Assembly: GCF_004784465.1 (NCBI RefSeq)
Contig: NZ_SRRU01000004.1
Location: 124,001 to 188,000 of the forward strand
Reading direction: 5' to 3'
Length of the DNA: 64,000 nt
Origin: Streptomyces griseoluteus
GTDB taxonomy: Bacteria; Actinomycetota; Actinomycetes; Streptomycetales; Streptomycetaceae
Part shown: positions 19,849-28,341 of the stretch, in pieces
Layout: each line of letters opens with the position of its first letter
Numbering within the stretch: the stretch's first letter is position 1
Notes under the pieces: model-generated
What the model was told of the DNA's origin: nothing
What the model saw: only the letters and a program-made list of their open reading frames with translations
Database searches by the model: none
Made by a program: the position numbers and the translations under genes

Positions 19849-20226
19849 ATGAAGAATCTCCTAGTCAAGACGATCGCCAACGCGGGCGCCCTCGCGGTCG
19901 CCGTGTGGCTCCTCGACAAGATCACCCTCACCGGTGACAGCACGGGCAAGAAGGTCGGCACGCTGATCGTGGTCGCGCTGGTCTTCGGGCTGGTGAACCT
20001 TCTGGTCAAGCCGGTGGTGAAGGTGCTCACCTTCCCGCTGTTCATCCTGACCCTCGGCCTGATCACCCTGATCGTCAACGCGCTGATGCTGCTGCTGACC
20101 TCGTGGGTGTGCGGGCAGCTCGACCTGAGTTTCCACGTGGAGGGGTTCTGGACGGCCGTGCTCGGCGGTCTGATCATCTCCATCGTCTCCTGGGCGCTGA
20201 ACCTCGTCCTGCCCGACGAGGACTGA
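19849..20226 (+). CDS. Phage holin family 4-like small membrane protein
   Basis: A 125-residue protein of four hydrophobic helices (about 8-24, 38-55, 58-82 and 100-120), belonging to the superfamily named after mycobacteriophage-type holin 4 (DUF360-like). Despite the name, chromosomal members are ordinary membrane proteins of unknown role. It is followed 8 bp later by ptpA, so the two are cotranscribed with the lyase gene. There is no sign of a prophage around it. Confidence 0.8.
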   Translation: MKNLLVKTIANAGALAVAVWLLDKITLTGDSTGKKVGTLIVVALVFGLVNLLVKPVVKVLTFPLFILTLGLITLIVNALMLLLTSWVCGQLDLSFHVEGFWTAVLGGLIISIVSWALNLVLPDED

Positions 20227-20233
20227 TCCGGTC

Positions 20234-20725
20234 ATGGCCTACCGCGTGTGTTTCGTGTGCACCGGCAACATCTGCCGCTCCCCGATGGCCGAGTCGGTCT
20301 TCCGGGCGCGCGTCGCCGAGGCGGGGCTCGGCGGCCTGATCGAGGCCGACAGCGCCGGCACCGGCGGCTGGCACGAGGGCGATGCCGCCGACCCGCGCGC
20401 CGTCTCGGTCCTCGACGAGCACGGCTACGGCACCGAGCACATCGCGAGGCAGTTCCAGCCGTCCTGGTTCGGCCGGCTCCACCTCGTGATCGCCCTCGAC
20501 ACCGGCCACCTCAAGGTCCTGCGCCGCCTCGCCCCCACCGAGGAGGACGCCCGCAAGGTGCGCCTGCTGCGTTCGTACGACCCGTCGGCCGGCGCCGACC
20601 TCGATGTCCCGGACCCTTATTACGGGGGCCGCGACGGCTTCGAGGAGTGCCTTGAGATGGTGGAGGCGGCGAGCGCCGGACTGCTCGACTCCGTACGCGA
20701 ACATCTGGAGGAACGGCCCGTATGA
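20234..20725 (+). CDS. ptpA: Low-molecular-weight protein tyrosine phosphatase
   Basis: A 163-residue phosphatase with the P-loop FVCTGNICRSPM (CX5R: nucleophile Cys, Arg) near the N-terminus and the general-acid aspartate in DVPDPYYGG. PtpA is the known tyrosine phosphatase of S. coelicolor and S. lividans, where extra copies enhance secondary metabolism. The gene overlaps the next one by 4 bp (ATGA), indicating translational coupling with a PLP-dependent lyase. Substrates in vivo are not settled. Confidence 0.95.
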   Translation: MAYRVCFVCTGNICRSPMAESVFRARVAEAGLGGLIEADSAGTGGWHEGDAADPRAVSVLDEHGYGTEHIARQFQPSWFGRLHLVIALDTGHLKVLRRLAPTEEDARKVRLLRSYDPSAGADLDVPDPYYGGRDGFEECLEMVEAASAGLLDSVREHLEERPV

Positions 20726-21879
20726 ACGACACTGCCGCACACCCGGACTCCCCCGGCGACGGCACCCGCGCCGTTCGCGCCGGTCTTCCCGAGCCGGTGA
20801 AGCACGAGCCGACCCTGCCGGGGCCGGTCTTCGCCGCGCACTTCCACCTGCCCGGCGAGGTGAGCGGCCCGTACTCCTACGGCCGCGACGGCAACCCCAC
20901 CTGGACCCTGCTGGAGCGGGCCATCGGCGAGCTGGAGGTGCCCGGTGCCGACGACGCCGAGACGCTGGTGTTCGCCTCCGGCATGGCGGCGATCTCGGCC
21001 GTGCTCTTCTCCCAGCTCAAGACCGGCGACACCGTCGTGCTGCCCTCGGACGGCTACCAGGCGCTCCCCCTGGCCCGGGCCCAGCTCGAGGCGTTCGGCA
21101 TCGAGGTGCGCACGGCGCCCACCGGCGGTGACGCCCAGCTCGACGTGCTCGACGGGGCGAAGCTGCTGTGGATCGAGTCGCCGTCCAACCCCGGGCTCGA
21201 CGTGTGCGACATCCGGCGGCTGGTGGAGGAGGCCCACGCCCGCGGTGCGCTGGTGGCCGTGGACAACACCCTCGCCACGCCGCTCGGGCAGCGTCCGCTG
21301 GAGCTGGGCGCCGACTTCGCCGTGGCCAGCGGCACCAAGCAGCTCAGCGGGCACGGCGACGTCCTGCTGGGGTACGTCGTCGGCCGCGCGGGCGAGCCGA
21401 TGGACGCGGTGCGCCGCTGGCGGAAGATCGTCGGGGCCATCCCCGGCCCGATGGAGGCGTGGCTCGCCCACCGCTCGATCGCCACGCTCCCGCTGCGCGT
21501 CGACCGGCAGAACGCCACGGCGCTCGCGGTGGCCGAGGCGCTGCGCGGCCGCCCCGAGGTCTCCGGCCTGCGGTATCCGGGGCTGCCCGACGACCCGTCG
21601 CACGAGGTCGCCGCGCGGCAGATGCGCCGCTTCGGATGCGTGGTCTCCTTCACGCTGCCCACGCAGGAGCACGCCGAGCGGTTCCTGGAGGCGTTGCGGC
21701 TGGTCGAGGACGCGACGAGCTTCGGCGGGGTGCGGTCCACGGCCGAGCGGCGTGGCCGCTGGGGCGGAGACGCGGTGCCGGACGGGTTCATCCGCATGTC
21801 GGTCGGGGCCGAGGACGCCGAGGACCTGGTGGCGGACGTGCTGCGGGCCCTGGACAAGTCCGCCGAGTCCGCCGGCTGA
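20722..21879 (+). CDS. Cystathionine gamma-lyase/synthase family PLP enzyme
   Basis: A 385-residue Cys/Met-metabolism enzyme (fold type I). YSYGRDGNPTWTLLE matches the N-terminal YSR-GNPT block, WIESPSNPGLDVCD the PLP-ring aspartate region, and ASGTKQLSGHGDVLLG carries the Schiff-base lysine (AT-K in relatives). SFGGVRSTAERRGRWGG near the C-terminus holds the carboxylate-binding segment. It could be cystathionine gamma-lyase, cystathionine gamma-synthase or a methionine gamma-lyase-like enzyme. Start coupling to ptpA is unusual for sulfur metabolism and suggests joint expression rather than shared chemistry. Confidence 0.88.
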   Translation: MNDTAAHPDSPGDGTRAVRAGLPEPVKHEPTLPGPVFAAHFHLPGEVSGPYSYGRDGNPTWTLLERAIGELEVPGADDAETLVFASGMAAISAVLFSQLKTGDTVVLPSDGYQALPLARAQLEAFGIEVRTAPTGGDAQLDVLDGAKLLWIESPSNPGLDVCDIRRLVEEAHARGALVAVDNTLATPLGQRPLELGADFAVASGTKQLSGHGDVLLGYVVGRAGEPMDAVRRWRKIVGAIPGPMEAWLAHRSIATLPLRVDRQNATALAVAEALRGRPEVSGLRYPGLPDDPSHEVAARQMRRFGCVVSFTLPTQEHAERFLEALRLVEDATSFGGVRSTAERRGRWGGDAVPDGFIRMSVGAEDAEDLVADVLRALDKSAESAG

Positions 21880-22006
21880 AAGCGGTGCGGACGGTCCGAG
21901 CCTCCCCCCTCGTGGCTCGGACCGTCCCCGGTTCCGCGCGCGAAGAACCGCGCCAACAAGGTTAGTTGACTCTGCGTCAGTGTCCAATCACGGTAACGAC
22001 AGAGAC

Positions 22007-22024
22007 CTATCGACTTATTTATAG
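22007..22024. promoter_or_regulatory. Candidate LysR-type binding site
   Basis: CTAT-N10-ATAG in an AT-rich island (CGACTTATTT between the arms), 50 bp upstream of the LysR gene. LTTR sites are dyads of this size containing T-N11-A, and autoregulation is common. Confidence 0.35.
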
Positions 22025-22073
22025 TTGGGGCCTGCCCGGCCTGCCCGAGGAGGCAGGGAAAGGGGGCCCCACA

Positions 22074-22979
22074 ATGGACCTGGCCCTGCTGCGGACCTTC
22101 GTCACCGTGCACCGGGCCGGCTCCTTCACCCGCGCCGCCGCGCTGCTGGGCCTCTCCCAGCCCGCCGTCACCTCTCAGATCCGCACGCTGGAGCGCCAGC
22201 TCGGCCGCCCCCTCTTCCTGCGCCAGGCACGCGGGGTGACTCCCACGACCATCGGCGACGAACTGGCCCACAAGGCCGCGCCCCATCTCGACGCCCTGGT
22301 CGAGATAGCCGAGAGCGGCCTGGACGACGAGTCCTCGCTGCGCACCCTGCATCTGGCCGGACCTCCGGAGTTCACCACCGAACGCGCCCTACCCGCCCTG
22401 ACGGAGCTGACCGGCGCCGACGGCCAGGGCTTCGCCCTCCGCGCCTCTTTCGGCACGGCGGAGGAAGTCCTGGAAGGGCTGGCGGCGGGCCATCACGAGC
22501 TGGCCATCAGTACGGTCCGACCGCGCGGTGCCCTGCTGAGCGCGAGCCCGCTCTGGGACGAGGAGCATGTGCTGGTCGCCGCCCCGCGCTGGGCCGAGCG
22601 GCTCGGGCCGGACGCGCTGGGGGGGACGGGGGCGGCCGCGCTGAAGAACCTGCCCGTGGTCGAGGTCCACGAGTCGCTGCCCTTCGTCACGCGCTACTGG
22701 ACCTGCGTGTTCGACACCCGTCCGGGCGCCTCGGGGACGGTCATCGTGCCGGACCTGCGCGCGGTGCTGGCCTGTGCTGCCTCGGGGGCGGGGCTCGCGG
22801 TGCTGCCCCGCTATCTGTGCGCCGCCGCCCTCGACCGGGCCGAGTTGGTCCTGCTGCACGACCCGGCCGTGCCGCCACTGCGGACCTACTTCCTGGTGGT
22901 GCGAACCGGTTCGCTGGCGCTGCCGCATGTGACGCGGGCGCACGAGTGGCTCCAGCGGGCCGCCTCACAGTGGTGCTGA
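22074..22979 (+). CDS. LysR-family transcriptional regulator
   Basis: A 301-residue LTTR. The winged helix is at residues 1-60 (LLRTFVTVHRAGSFTRAAAL, then LSQPAVTSQIRTLERQLG), followed by a linker helix and a two-lobed effector domain from about residue 90. The target and ligand are unknown. No divergent gene adjoins it: both flanking genes are on the plus strand, which is atypical for LTTRs. The ATG at 22074 follows AAAGGGGGCCCCACA. An AT-rich dyad lies upstream. Confidence 0.9.
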   Translation: MDLALLRTFVTVHRAGSFTRAAALLGLSQPAVTSQIRTLERQLGRPLFLRQARGVTPTTIGDELAHKAAPHLDALVEIAESGLDDESSLRTLHLAGPPEFTTERALPALTELTGADGQGFALRASFGTAEEVLEGLAAGHHELAISTVRPRGALLSASPLWDEEHVLVAAPRWAERLGPDALGGTGAAALKNLPVVEVHESLPFVTRYWTCVFDTRPGASGTVIVPDLRAVLACAASGAGLAVLPRYLCAAALDRAELVLLHDPAVPPLRTYFLVVRTGSLALPHVTRAHEWLQRAASQWC

Positions 22980-23033
22980 GCGGGCATTCCTCCGCGAATG
23001 CCTCCCCGCGACGAGTCCGGGGCCGCCCGCGAT

Positions 23034-23047
23034 GTTTCACGTGGAAC
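23034..23047 (+). other. Variant parS site upstream of the Nudix gene
   Basis: GTTTCACGTGGAAC has one mismatch to consensus and is the same variant found in the thiC riboswitch. It lies 21 bp before the Nudix ATG. Confidence 0.7.
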
Positions 23048-23068
23048 CGGCCGGGCCACATTGTTCCC

Positions 23069-23551
23069 ATGACCGTCCGACCCGTGGTCAAGCGCACCGC
23101 CCGCGCCGTTCTGCTGGACGGTGACGACCTGATCCTGATCAAGCGCACCAAGCCCGGTGTCGATCCCTACTGGGTCACCCCCGGTGGCGGCGTCGAGGCC
23201 GAGGACCCGACCGTCGTCGACGCCCTGCACCGCGAGGTGTACGAGGAACTCGGCGCCAAGATCTCCGATGTCGTGCCCTGCTTCGTGGACACCGTGGAGC
23301 ACATCGGCGAGGACGGCGGCGCGACCGGCGTGAAGGTTCAGCACTTCTTCGTCTGCCGCCTGGAGTCCATGAACCCCTCGCTCCGCCACGGCCCCGAGAT
23401 GGAGGAGCCGGCCGGGGAGTACGAGATCGTCCGCATCCCGTTCAACCGGGTCGGCATCGCCTCCGTCCACCTCGTCCCGCTGTCGCTGCGGCACTACCTG
23501 GACGGCAACATCGAAGGCGTCCGCGCGATGCACGCCCCCGACCTCGGCTGA
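23069..23551 (+). CDS. Nudix hydrolase
   Basis: A 160-residue Nudix-fold pyrophosphohydrolase. The box begins GGGVEAEDPTVVDALHREV and ends YEELG: the catalytic REVxEELG part is intact, but the first conserved glutamate (GX5E) is a proline with the spacing kept. Metal-binding glutamates remain, so activity on a nucleoside diphosphate-linked substrate is plausible. The ATG at 23069 has no good ribosome-binding site; the site where one would lie is next to a variant parS. The gene ends 10 bp from the convergent flavohaemoglobin gene. Confidence 0.88.
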   Translation: MTVRPVVKRTARAVLLDGDDLILIKRTKPGVDPYWVTPGGGVEAEDPTVVDALHREVYEELGAKISDVVPCFVDTVEHIGEDGGATGVKVQHFFVCRLESMNPSLRHGPEMEEPAGEYEIVRIPFNRVGIASVHLVPLSLRHYLDGNIEGVRAMHAPDLG

Positions 23552-23561
23552 CCAGGGCCGC

Positions 23562-24767
23562 TCAGGAGCCGATGACCACCAGGTCGTCGACCGGGTCGTG
23601 GCGTATGCGGCGCGCCGGCACGCCGAGCGCCTGCAACACGGAGACACCGCTGCGGATCATGCCCGGCGGGCCGGAGAGATAGGCGTCGTAGTCCCGCCAG
23701 GGGCCGCCCGCCCGCACGGCGTCGTGCAGATGGCGGTCCTCCCGGTCGATGACCGAGCGAACGGATATCCAGGGATGGGCCTGCCGCAGCCGGAGCAGGG
23801 TGTCGATGTCGTACAGGTCGTGGTCGTTGCGGGCGCCGAAGAAAACCTCGACCGGGCGGCGCGCGCCGTACTCGGCGACCTCCTCGACCATGGCCTTGAT
23901 AGGGGCTATGCCGGTGCCGCCGCCCAGGCAGAGCAGGCCGCTGTCGGTGGCGTGGTCGACGCTCATCGAGCCGACCGGCGGCCCGAGACGCACCACGTCA
24001 CCTGGGCAGGCGCGGTGCACCAGGGCATGGGAGACCCAGCCCGCCGGAACCGCCCGCACATGGAAGGTGAGCAGGCCGTCGGCGCGGGGCGCGGAGGCGA
24101 AGGAGTAGTGCCGCCACACACGCGGCCACCAGGGCGTCTCGACGCTCGCGTACTGCCCGGCCAGGAAGGGGTACGGCTGGTCGGGACGCAGTGTGATCAC
24201 GGCGACGTCGGGGGTGCGCAGGTCGTGGGTCACGACCTCGGCGTGCCACCAGGGCGGAGTGGCCCGCCCGTCCGTCTCGGCGGCCTCGATCATGACCTGG
24301 GAGATGGTCGCGTAGACCCGGCCCCAGGCCGCCTCCGTCTGCGGGTTCCAGGTGTGGGTGGCGTACGCGCTCAGGGCGCCGATCAGACACGCGCCGACGG
24401 CCGGATAGTGCTCGGGCCGGGTGCCGTACTTGCGGTGGCCCCGGCCGAGGGTGCGCAGGTAGTCGACGAGTACCGGGGCGTTGTCGATGTGTTCCGCCGC
24501 GGTGAGCAGGGCACGCAGCAGCCGGTCCCGCTGGGTGTCCATGGCGGGCGGGAACAGGGGACGCAGCTCCGGGTGGCGAACGAAGAGCAGGGCGTAGAAG
24601 TAGGAGGTGACCTTGTCGGCCAGGGGCGCGATCTCCGCCATCGTGCGGCGGATGAGCAGCGCGTCCCAGGATGCCCGCGCGCGGGAAGGCGCGGCTGCGT
24701 GCCGTGGCCGTCGGCCGACGCCGTCCGCCGGGCCGTCGTCCCCCGATGGAGTGGCCGGAGCTTCCAT
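23562..24767 (-). CDS. Flavohaemoglobin-like protein (globin + FAD/NAD reductase)
   Basis: A 401-residue protein with a globin domain (about 30-165) and a ferredoxin-reductase-type FAD/NAD(P)H module (about 175-401). The globin part keeps a B10-like Tyr58, an E7-like Gln79 and the proximal His111 (GRGHRKYGTRPEHYPAVG), as in NO-dioxygenating Hmp. The reductase part has WRHYSFAS for FAD and CLGGGTGIAPIKAM for NAD. Nitric oxide detoxification to nitrate is the likely role. The start is MEAPATPSGDD at 24767, after GAGGG; a longer frame through a parS site is not supported. The N-terminal 28 residues are disordered. Confidence 0.87.
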   Translation of the reverse strand: MEAPATPSGDDGPADGVGRRPRHAAAPSRARASWDALLIRRTMAEIAPLADKVTSYFYALLFVRHPELRPLFPPAMDTQRDRLLRALLTAAEHIDNAPVLVDYLRTLGRGHRKYGTRPEHYPAVGACLIGALSAYATHTWNPQTEAAWGRVYATISQVMIEAAETDGRATPPWWHAEVVTHDLRTPDVAVITLRPDQPYPFLAGQYASVETPWWPRVWRHYSFASAPRADGLLTFHVRAVPAGWVSHALVHRACPGDVVRLGPPVGSMSVDHATDSGLLCLGGGTGIAPIKAMVEEVAEYGARRPVEVFFGARNDHDLYDIDTLLRLRQAHPWISVRSVIDREDRHLHDAVRAGGPWRDYDAYLSGPPGMIRSGVSVLQALGVPARRIRHDPVDDLVVIGS

Positions 24768-25082
24768 GTGTGCCCTCGCTCGCACTCTTGCGGCGGTCTG
24801 CGCTCTCCCCCTCGGAAGCGCGTGATCCCCGCCGGGGCGGAGGACCGCAGCACTCGTTCCGCAGCGTGGCACCGTGGGCCGGTATCGCGTCCCATTAACC
24901 GGAAAGACGGCTGTGGCGGGCTTCGTCCGATTACGCTGTTGGCTGCCGCGACAGGCCGACGTTTCACGTGAAACAGCGCCGGCCATCAGTGGCTTGCCCC
25001 GAGCGGAGAATCTGGCCGGAACCGGTAAGAGGTCTCCGAATCCGGTGGACGTGAGGGGTGCGATTCGTACAGCCTGACCGGC
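24768..25082. other. Divergent gap with a parS site
   Basis: The 315 bp between the flavohaemoglobin-like gene and the GNAT gene contain a perfect parS (24961-24974) and no credible gene. I see no clear NsrR-type or other NO-regulator operator and cannot place promoters with confidence. Confidence 0.6.
24961..24974. other. parS site (perfect)
   Basis: GTTTCACGTGAAAC in the divergent gap between the flavohaemoglobin-like gene and a GNAT gene. Confidence 0.95.
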
Positions 25083-25949
25083 GTGCCGATCTCTTCACTC
25101 GCCGCGCTGCCCATCCGCCGTCTGACTCCGCGCGATCTCACCGCCTGCGCCGATCTGTCCGAGGACCGGGGCTGGGCCCGCGAGGAACACAAATGGGGCC
25201 TGCTGCTCACCGCCGGCCACGGTTACGGCATCGACGACCCCGACGGTGGCCTAGTCGCCGCGTGCGTCGTCACGGAGTACGGCTCCGCACAGCGGGTGGA
25301 ACTGGGCGCGATCGGCATGGTCCTGGTCGCCGAGCGTCACTCTCGCAAGGGCGTGGGACGCCGCCTGATGCGCCACGTCGTGGCCGCCAAGGACGGCACC
25401 CCACTGACCCTGCACGCCACCCCGCTGGGCCGCCCGCTGTACGAGGAGATCGGCTTCAAGACGGTGGGCCAAGCGGAGATGCTCATGGGGCACTTCACGC
25501 CGGACGGATCGGAGCCGTCGGTACTGACGCGGGCCGCGACCGCCGAGGACCTTCCGTCGATCCTCCGTCTCGACGCGGAGGTATTCGGTGTCGACCGCAC
25601 CCCGATCCTCGTCCGGCTGCCCGCCTTCGCCGACCAGGTCCGCGTGGCGGAGGAGGACGGCCGGATCATCGGGTACACCGCCGCGTGGCCGAACATGCGG
25701 ACCCATGTCGTCGGCCCCCTGATCGCCCGCGACACCGAGACGGCCAAGGCGCTCGTCGAGTCGCTGGCGGCCCACAGCGACCGCCCGCTGCGCACCGACC
25801 TGGACGTGCGCCACGAGGAGTTGCTGGTGTGGGCGAAGGAGCGGGGGCTGGCTCCGGTGATGTCGAACGCGGTCATGATGCTCGGCACGCCCGATCTGCC
25901 GGGGGACTGGACCCGCAGGTTCGCACCGCTGACGGTGGCCGCGGGCTGA
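25083..25949 (+). CDS. GNAT N-acetyltransferase with two tandem GNAT-like domains
   Basis: A 288-residue protein. Residues 10-130 form an acetyl-CoA-binding GNAT fold, with the signature GMVLVAERHSRKGVGRRLM (motif A, R/Q-x-x-G-x-G/A). Residues 140-280 form a second, more divergent GNAT-like lobe (RAATAEDLPSILRLDAEVFG). This layout matches the Acetyltransferase_18-containing group. The acceptor substrate is unknown. The GTG at 25083 has no strong ribosome-binding site. It ends before a strong bidirectional terminator shared with the convergent HbpS-like gene. Confidence 0.83.
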   Translation: MPISSLAALPIRRLTPRDLTACADLSEDRGWAREEHKWGLLLTAGHGYGIDDPDGGLVAACVVTEYGSAQRVELGAIGMVLVAERHSRKGVGRRLMRHVVAAKDGTPLTLHATPLGRPLYEEIGFKTVGQAEMLMGHFTPDGSEPSVLTRAATAEDLPSILRLDAEVFGVDRTPILVRLPAFADQVRVAEEDGRIIGYTAAWPNMRTHVVGPLIARDTETAKALVESLAAHSDRPLRTDLDVRHEELLVWAKERGLAPVMSNAVMMLGTPDLPGDWTRRFAPLTVAAG

Positions 25950-25957
25950 TTCCCGGT

Positions 25958-25997
25958 ATGCCGAAGGCCCCCGCGGTACCACGGGGGCCTTCGGCAT
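25958..25997. terminator. Bidirectional terminator
   Basis: Perfect 16-bp arms ATGCCGAAGGCCCCCG / CGGGGGCCTTCGGCAT with an 8-nt loop, between the convergent genes ending at 25949 and 26011. Confidence 0.88.
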
Positions 25998-26010
25998 GTG
26001 TGCGGCTCGC

Positions 26011-26430
26011 TCAGACCAGAGCGGTCAAGGCCTCGGTGGCGAAACCGTGGTCCTGCTCCGGCGCACCGCCGCCGACGCCGATCGCGCCGATCAGCCGGCC
26101 GTCGCGGTGGACGGGGACGCCACCGGCGATGAACAGCAGCGGGCGGTCCAGCGCGGTCGGCAGCGTGTGGAAGAGGCCGCCGGGCTGCACGGCGTCGACC
26201 AGATCGGCGGTCGGCGCATTGAGCTGAAGCGCGGTGTACGCCTTGCGGGTGCTGGTCTCGCCGGAGATCAGAACGGCCCGGTCGTCCCGGCGGAAGGCGA
26301 GCAGGTGGCCACCGGCGTCCAGGACGGTGACGCTGACGGTGACACCGGCGTCCTCGGCCGCGCGCCGGGCGGTGGCGATGAGCAGCTCGGCGTCCTCGAT
26401 GGTGAGCGGGGCGAAGGTGGTGGTGCTCAT
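26011..26430 (-). CDS. GlcG/HbpS-family protein
   Basis: A 139-residue protein of the GlcG/HbpS family (a roadblock-like alpha/beta fold). Members include the haem-degrading sensor partner HbpS of Streptomyces, but HbpS is secreted while this protein lacks a signal peptide and should be cytoplasmic. Family blocks are VSVTVLDAGGHLLAFRRDD, GGVPVHRDGRLIGAIGVGGG and the terminal CAE-like EQDHGFATEAL. The ATG at 26430 follows AGGAGACTCCCACC. It may form a unit with the MFS gene upstream (93-bp gap, same strand). The function is unassigned. Confidence 0.83.
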   Translation of the reverse strand: MSTTTFAPLTIEDAELLIATARRAAEDAGVTVSVTVLDAGGHLLAFRRDDRAVLISGETSTRKAYTALQLNAPTADLVDAVQPGGLFHTLPTALDRPLLFIAGGVPVHRDGRLIGAIGVGGGAPEQDHGFATEALTALV

Positions 26431-26523
26431 GGTGGGAGTCTCCTTGGAATTTCCTGAGGTGGGGCCGCCCGGGCCGGGGTTGGTCACCGGCGCGGACGGG
26501 GTCTGGGTGATGCGGGGCCGGCC

Positions 26524-27729
26524 TCAGTGGCGGGCGGGCTCCGGCATGGCGGGCGCGTCGGAGGTGAGCGCCGCGCCGGTCCTGGTGCCGCGGCGCTCCA
26601 GGGCGGCCGACAGGACGGCGAGCAGCAGGGCGGCTGCGGCGAGGACGGCGCCGACCCAGTTGGGGGCGGTGTAGCCGAACCCGGCCGCGATGACCATGCC
26701 GCCGAGCCAGGCGGACAGGGCGTTGCCCAGGTTGAAGGCGCCGATGTTCACGGCCGAGGCGAGCGTCGGGGCGCCGTGTGCCTGGTCGAGGACGCGCTTC
26801 TGGAGCGGCGGGACAGTGGCGAAGCCGAGGGCACCGATGAGGGCGATGGTCACGGCGGCCGCGATCTTGTTGTGCGCGGTGAGCGTGAAGAGCGCGAGGA
26901 CGACGGCCAGGGCGCCCAACGAGACGTAGAGCATCGGCATCAGCGCGCGGTCGGCGAACTTGCCGCCGATCAGGTTGCCGCCGACCATGCCGAGGCCGAA
27001 CAGCACCAGCAGCCAGGTGACCGAGCCGTCCGCGAAACCGGCGACGTGGGTCATCATCGGCGCGATGTAGGTGATGGCGGCGAAGACTCCGCCGAAACCG
27101 AGCACGGTCATCGCCATGGCGAGCAGGACCTGGGCGTTCTTGAAGGCGGCCAGCTCATGCCGCAGATGCACGCCCTCGGGCTTGGGCACCTCGGGTACGA
27201 GCTTGACGATGCCGGCGAGGCCGATGACGCCCAGGACGGCGACGATGCCGAAGGTCACCCGCCAGCCGATCTGCTGCCCGATGAGCGTGCCCAGCGGGAC
27301 ACCGACCACATTGGCGACGGTCAGCCCGGTGAACATCATGGCGATGGCGCCGGCCTTCTTCTGCGGTGCCACCAGCTCCGCCGCGACTACCGACCCGATG
27401 CCGAAGAAGGCACCGTGGGCGAGGGACGCGACCACCCGGCCGATCAGCATGACCGCGAAGACGGGGGCGATGGCGGAGAGCAGGTTCCCGGCGATGAACA
27501 GGCCCATCAGCACCATCAGCATCCGCTTGCGCGAGACCTTGGTGCCGAGCACGGTCATCAGCGGGGCGCCGATCACCACGCCGAGGGCGTAGCCGGTCAC
27601 GAGCAGGCCCGCGGTGGGGATGGAGACGCCGAAGTCACCCGCGACCTGGGGCAGCAGACCCATGATCACGAACTCGGTCGTGCCGATTCCGAAGGCCCCG
27701 ATCGCCAGGGCCAGAAGCGCGAGAGGCAT
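26524..27729 (-). CDS. MFS transporter, DHA1 (drug:H+ antiporter) type
   Basis: A 401-residue 12-helix transporter. The start MPLALLALAIGAFGIGTTEF and the motif-C-like GALGFATVPPLQKRV are typical of the Bcr/CmlA and arabinose-efflux-like branch. TTEFVIMGLLPQVAGDFGVS is highly conserved there. It probably exports a small hydrophobic compound by proton antiport. It is divergent from a MarR regulator across a gap rich in TGCAAT/ATTGCA half-sites, suggesting that the pair forms a ligand-inducible efflux system. A longer frame to 27780 adds a charged, unlikely N-terminus. Confidence 0.88.
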   Translation of the reverse strand: MPLALLALAIGAFGIGTTEFVIMGLLPQVAGDFGVSIPTAGLLVTGYALGVVIGAPLMTVLGTKVSRKRMLMVLMGLFIAGNLLSAIAPVFAVMLIGRVVASLAHGAFFGIGSVVAAELVAPQKKAGAIAMMFTGLTVANVVGVPLGTLIGQQIGWRVTFGIVAVLGVIGLAGIVKLVPEVPKPEGVHLRHELAAFKNAQVLLAMAMTVLGFGGVFAAITYIAPMMTHVAGFADGSVTWLLVLFGLGMVGGNLIGGKFADRALMPMLYVSLGALAVVLALFTLTAHNKIAAAVTIALIGALGFATVPPLQKRVLDQAHGAPTLASAVNIGAFNLGNALSAWLGGMVIAAGFGYTAPNWVGAVLAAAALLLAVLSAALERRGTRTGAALTSDAPAMPEPARH

Positions 27730-27752
27730 GAGGGGGTAGACCTTCCCAAACG

Positions 27753-27823
27753 ATTGCAGGAGCGCTTTACGTGCCCTCACAATAGTTGCAGACGCGGGTT
27801 AAATGCAATCGCTGGATATTGCA
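27753..27823. promoter_or_regulatory. Candidate MarR operator between efflux and marR genes
   Basis: ATTGCA (27753-27758), TTGCA (27786-27790), TGCAAT (27804-27809) and ATTGCA (27818-27823) occur in the divergent gap. The last two form an inverted repeat with an 8-bp spacer. MarR dimers bind such dyads. Confidence 0.45.
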
Positions 27824-27872
27824 CCCGTGCTCTACCCTGGAAGTCGGCCGCTGTGGAACGGAGGAACACCCA

Positions 27873-28331
27873 ATGACAGCGACGGATCCCGCGCTCACCG
27901 CCCTCGCGCAGGGCTGGTGGGCCCTGTCTCTGCTGCACGGGAGAATCGAGACACACATCGAGCGCGCCCTCCAGGCGCAGCACGAGCTGAGCGTGCGCGA
28001 GTACTCCCTGCTCGACGTGCTCAGCAGGCAGCACGACGGGGACGGCGGCCACCTCCAGATGAAGCAGGTCGCCGACGCGGTCGTCCTCAGCCAGAGCGCC
28101 ACCACCCGGCTGGTGACCCGCCTCGAGGACCGCGGGCTGCTGGAGCGCTATCTGTGCCCCACCGACCGCCGTGGCATCTACACCAACGTCACCGAGGCCG
28201 GACTGGAGCTGCTGGAGAAGGCGCGTCCGACCAACGATTCGGCGCTGCGCGAGGCGCTGGACACGGCGGCGCTGAACCCCGAACTCGCCCCGCTGGTCAG
28301 GGCCGTGGAGTCGCTGCACGCCCCCGCATAA
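27873..28331 (+). CDS. MarR-family transcriptional regulator
   Basis: A 152-residue winged-helix dimeric regulator. The recognition region is MKQVADAVVLSQSATTRLVTRLEDRGLLERY (its key part SQSATTRLVTRLEDRG), followed by the wing TDRRGIYTNVTEAG. It is transcribed divergently from an MFS efflux gene, the usual local repressor arrangement; phenolic or antibiotic-like ligands are typical. A GGAGGAAC element precedes the ATG. A GNAT gene follows 10 bp downstream and may be cotranscribed. Confidence 0.9.
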   Translation: MTATDPALTALAQGWWALSLLHGRIETHIERALQAQHELSVREYSLLDVLSRQHDGDGGHLQMKQVADAVVLSQSATTRLVTRLEDRGLLERYLCPTDRRGIYTNVTEAGLELLEKARPTNDSALREALDTAALNPELAPLVRAVESLHAPA

Positions 28332-28341
28332 GCTGCGGGCC

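Noticed and set aside
19849..20226. Prophage or lysis module suggested by the holin-type membrane protein
   Set aside because: The name comes from the superfamily only; no endolysin, integrase or phage structural gene is near.
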